Assembly: GCA_016584305.1 (NCBI GenBank)
Contig: JACEEZ010006444.1
Span: forward strand, 523,501 to 587,500
DNA length: 64,000 nucleotides
Direction of reading: 5' to 3'
Source: Chionoecetes opilio
Taxonomy: Eukaryota; Arthropoda; Malacostraca; Decapoda; Majidae
Made by a program: the position numbers and the translations under genes. Shown one piece after another: positions 61,711-64,000 of this stretch (positions are counted from its first letter, which is position 1; each line of letters begins with the position of its first letter). The notes beneath the pieces are model-generated. The model searched no databases. It had not been told where the DNA came from and saw only the letters and a list, made by a program, of their open reading frames with translations.

Positions 61711-64000
61711 TGGAGGGGAGTGGGTGTGGATGGATGGGAGTGGGTGTGGATGGTGGGTGGGAGTGGGTGTGGATGGTGGGTGGGAGTGGGTGTGGATGGA
61801 TAAGGAGTGGGTGTGGATGGATGGGAGTGGGTGTGGATGGATGGGAGTGGGTGTGGATGGATGGGAGTGGGTGTGGATGGATGGGAGTGGGTATGGATGG
61901 ATGGGAGTGGGTGTGGATGGATGGGAGTGGGTGTGGATGGATGGGAGTGGGTGTGGATGGATGGGAGTGGGTGTGGATGGGTGGGAGTGGGTGTGGATGG
62001 ATGGGAGTGGGTGTGGATGGATAAGGAGTGGGTGTGGATGGATGGGAGTGGGTGTGGATGGTGGGAGTGGGTGTGGATGGATGGGAGTGGGTGTGGATGG
62101 ATGGGAGTGGGTGTGATGGATGGGAGTGGGTGTGGATGGATGGGAGTGGGTGTGGATGGATGGGAGTGGGTGTGGATGGATGGAAGTGGGTGTGGATGGG
62201 TGGGAGTGGGTGTGGATGGATGGGAGTGGGTGTGGATGGATAAGGAGTGGGTGTGGATGGATGGAGTGGGTGTGGATGGGTGGGAGTGGGTGTGGATGGA
62301 TGGGAGTGGGTGTGGATGGATGGAGTGGTGTGGATGGATGGGAGTGGGTGTGGATGGATGGGAGTGGGTGTGGAGGATGGGAGTGGGTGTGGATGGATGG
62401 GAGTGGGTGTGGATGGATGGGAGTTGGGTTGTGGATGGATGGGAGTGGGTGTGGATGGATGGGAGTGGGTGTGGATGGGTGGGAGTGGTTGTGGATGGAT
62501 GAGAGTGGGTGTGGATGGATGGGAGTGGGTGTGGATGGATAAGGAGTGGGTGTGGATGGGTGGGAGTGGTGTGGATGGGTGGGAGTGGTGTGGATGGATG
62601 GGAGTGGGTGTGGATGGATGGGAGTGGGTGTGGATGGATGGGAGTGGGTGTGGATGGATGGGAGTGGGTGTGGATGGATGGGAGTGGGTGTGGATGGATG
62701 GGAGTGGGTGTGGATGGATGGGAGTGGGTGTGGATGGGTGGGAGTGGGTGTGGATGGATGGGAGTGGGTGTGGATGGATGGGAGTGGGTTTGGATGGATG
62801 GGAGTGGGTGTGGATGGATGGAGTGGGTGTGGATGGATGGGAGTGGGTGTGGATGGATGGGGTGGGTGTGGATGGATGGGAGTGGGTGTGGATGGATGGG
62901 AGTGGGTGTGGATGGATGGGAGTGGGTGTGGATGGATGGGGAGTGGGTGTGGATGGATGAGAGTGGGTGTGGATGGATGGGAGTGGTGTGGATGGATGGG
63001 AGTGGGTGTGGATGGGTGGGAGTGGGTGTGGATGGATGGGAGTGGATGTGGATGGATGGGAGTGGGTGTGGATGGATGGGAGTGGGTGTGGATGGATAAG
63101 GAGTGGGTGTGGATGGATGGGAGTGGGTGTGGATGGATGGGAGTGGGTGTGGATGGATGGGAGTGGGTGTGGATGGGTGGGAGTGGGTGTGGATGGGTGG
63201 GAGTGGGTGTGGATGGATAAGGAGTGGGTGTGGATGGATGGGAGTGGGTGTGGATGGATAAGGAGTGGGTGTGGATGGATGGGAGTGGGTGTGGATGGAT
63301 GGGAGTGGGTGTGGATGGATGGGAGTGGGTGTGGATGGGTGGGAGTGGGTGTGGATGGATGGGAGTGGGTGTGGATGGATAAGGAGTGGGTGTGGATGGA
63401 TGGGAGTGGGTGTGGATGGATGGTTGGAGTGGGTGTGTGGATGGATGGGAGTGGGTGTGGATGGGTGGGAGTGGGTGTGGATGGATGGGAGTGAGTGTGG
63501 ATGGATAGGAGTGGGTGTGGATGGGTGGGAGTGGGTGTGGATGGATGGGAGTGGGTGTGGATGGGTGGGAGTGGGTGTGGATGGATGGGAGTGGGTGTGG
63601 ATGGGATGGGAGTGGGTGTGGATGGATAAGGAGTGGGTGTGGATGGGTGGGAGTGGGTGTGGATGGATGGAGTGGGTGTGGATGGGTGGGAGTGGGTGTG
63701 GATGGGTGGGAGTGGGTGTGGATGGATAAGGAGTGGGTGTGGATGGGTGGGAGTGGGTGTGGATGGATGGGAGTGGGTGTGGATGGATAAGGATGGGTGT
63801 GGATGGGTGGGAGTGGGTGGGATGGATGGGAGTGGGTGTGGATGGGTGGGAGTGGGTGTGGATGGATGGGAGTGGGTGTGGATGGATGGGAGTGGGTGTG
63901 GATGGATGGGAGTGTGTGTGGATGGATGGGAGTGGGTGTGGATGGGTGGGAGGGGTGTGGATGGATGGGAGTGGGTGTGGATGGATAAGGAGTGGGTGTG
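61711..64000. repeat. 20-bp satellite, at least 110 copies, open at the right edge
   Basis: The unit is GTGGATGGATGGGAGTGGGT with variants GGGTGGGAG and GGATAAGGAG; the 'ATAAGGAG' form recurs at irregular intervals of one to several hundred bp. The array continues past 64000. All plus-strand frames stay open because units of 20 bp cycle through three stop-free phases; they are not genes. Confidence 0.97.

Noticed and set aside
61710..63988. Chain of overlapping plus-strand frames of 60-237 codons rich in G, V, W, M
   Set aside because: They are stop-free readings of the 20-bp satellite.

Overview
This window reads as non-coding nuclear DNA from an arthropod, most likely a decapod crustacean. 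That assignment is inferred from three things: long arrays of the arthropod telomere unit TTAGG (59.7-60.15 kb, with shorter runs at 8.3 and 58.5 kb), very dense dinucleotide and trinucleotide microsatellites, and non-LTR retrotransposon proteins of the kind common in crabs and shrimps. There are no bacterial-style operons. The only host protein-coding piece I can name is one exon of the mitochondrial AAA ATPase AFG1L (LACE1) at 20.14-20.35 kb on the plus strand, so the surrounding tens of kb may be its introns. A CpG-rich block with a minus-strand splice donor at 5.6-5.9 kb may be the first exon of another gene. Most long open frames here come from simple repeats that happen to lack stop codons and are not genes.

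Layout. 0-5.5 kb: microsatellites, an 82-bp minisatellite and a 5'-truncated LINE (LINE-A). 5.6-13.1 kb: the CpG-rich block, a 15-bp minisatellite, an inverted-repeat element, a TTAA MITE, (TAG)n and (AG)n tracts. 13.5-18.8 kb: a LINE fragment with RNase H (LINE-B), a tRNA-derived SINE and a second MITE. 19-25.3 kb: a 14-bp minisatellite, the AFG1L exon, two more SINEs and local duplications. 25.8-30.5 kb: a 4.7-kb element bounded by two nearly identical ~554-bp LTR-like repeats in inverted orientation, with a tRNA-Leu primer-binding site and a 4-bp target duplication. 30.5-34.7 kb: a MITE and purine-rich repeats. 34.7-55 kb: alternating normal sequence and sequence with abnormal homopolymer inflation, holding two damaged copies of poly(A)-tailed LINEs (LINE-C plus, LINE-D minus), SINEs and MITEs. 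55.8-58.1 kb: a 24-bp satellite. 58.5-60.2 kb: TTAGG-bearing repeats. 61.7-64 kb: a 20-bp satellite running off the end.

The most interesting signals are: (1) four retroelement insertions (LINE-A, LINE-B, a SINE and a LINE-C-like tail) that each sit inside a (GA/TC)n tract with the same repeat on both sides, plus a SINE inside a (CA)n tract, suggesting microsatellite-targeted retroposition; (2) the inverted-LTR element; (3) a five-copy TTAA-flanked MITE family of piggyBac type; (4) a linkage between TTAGG arrays and a palindromic TCGCC-rich repeat. Coordinates of repeat boundaries were read by eye and may be off by a few bases.
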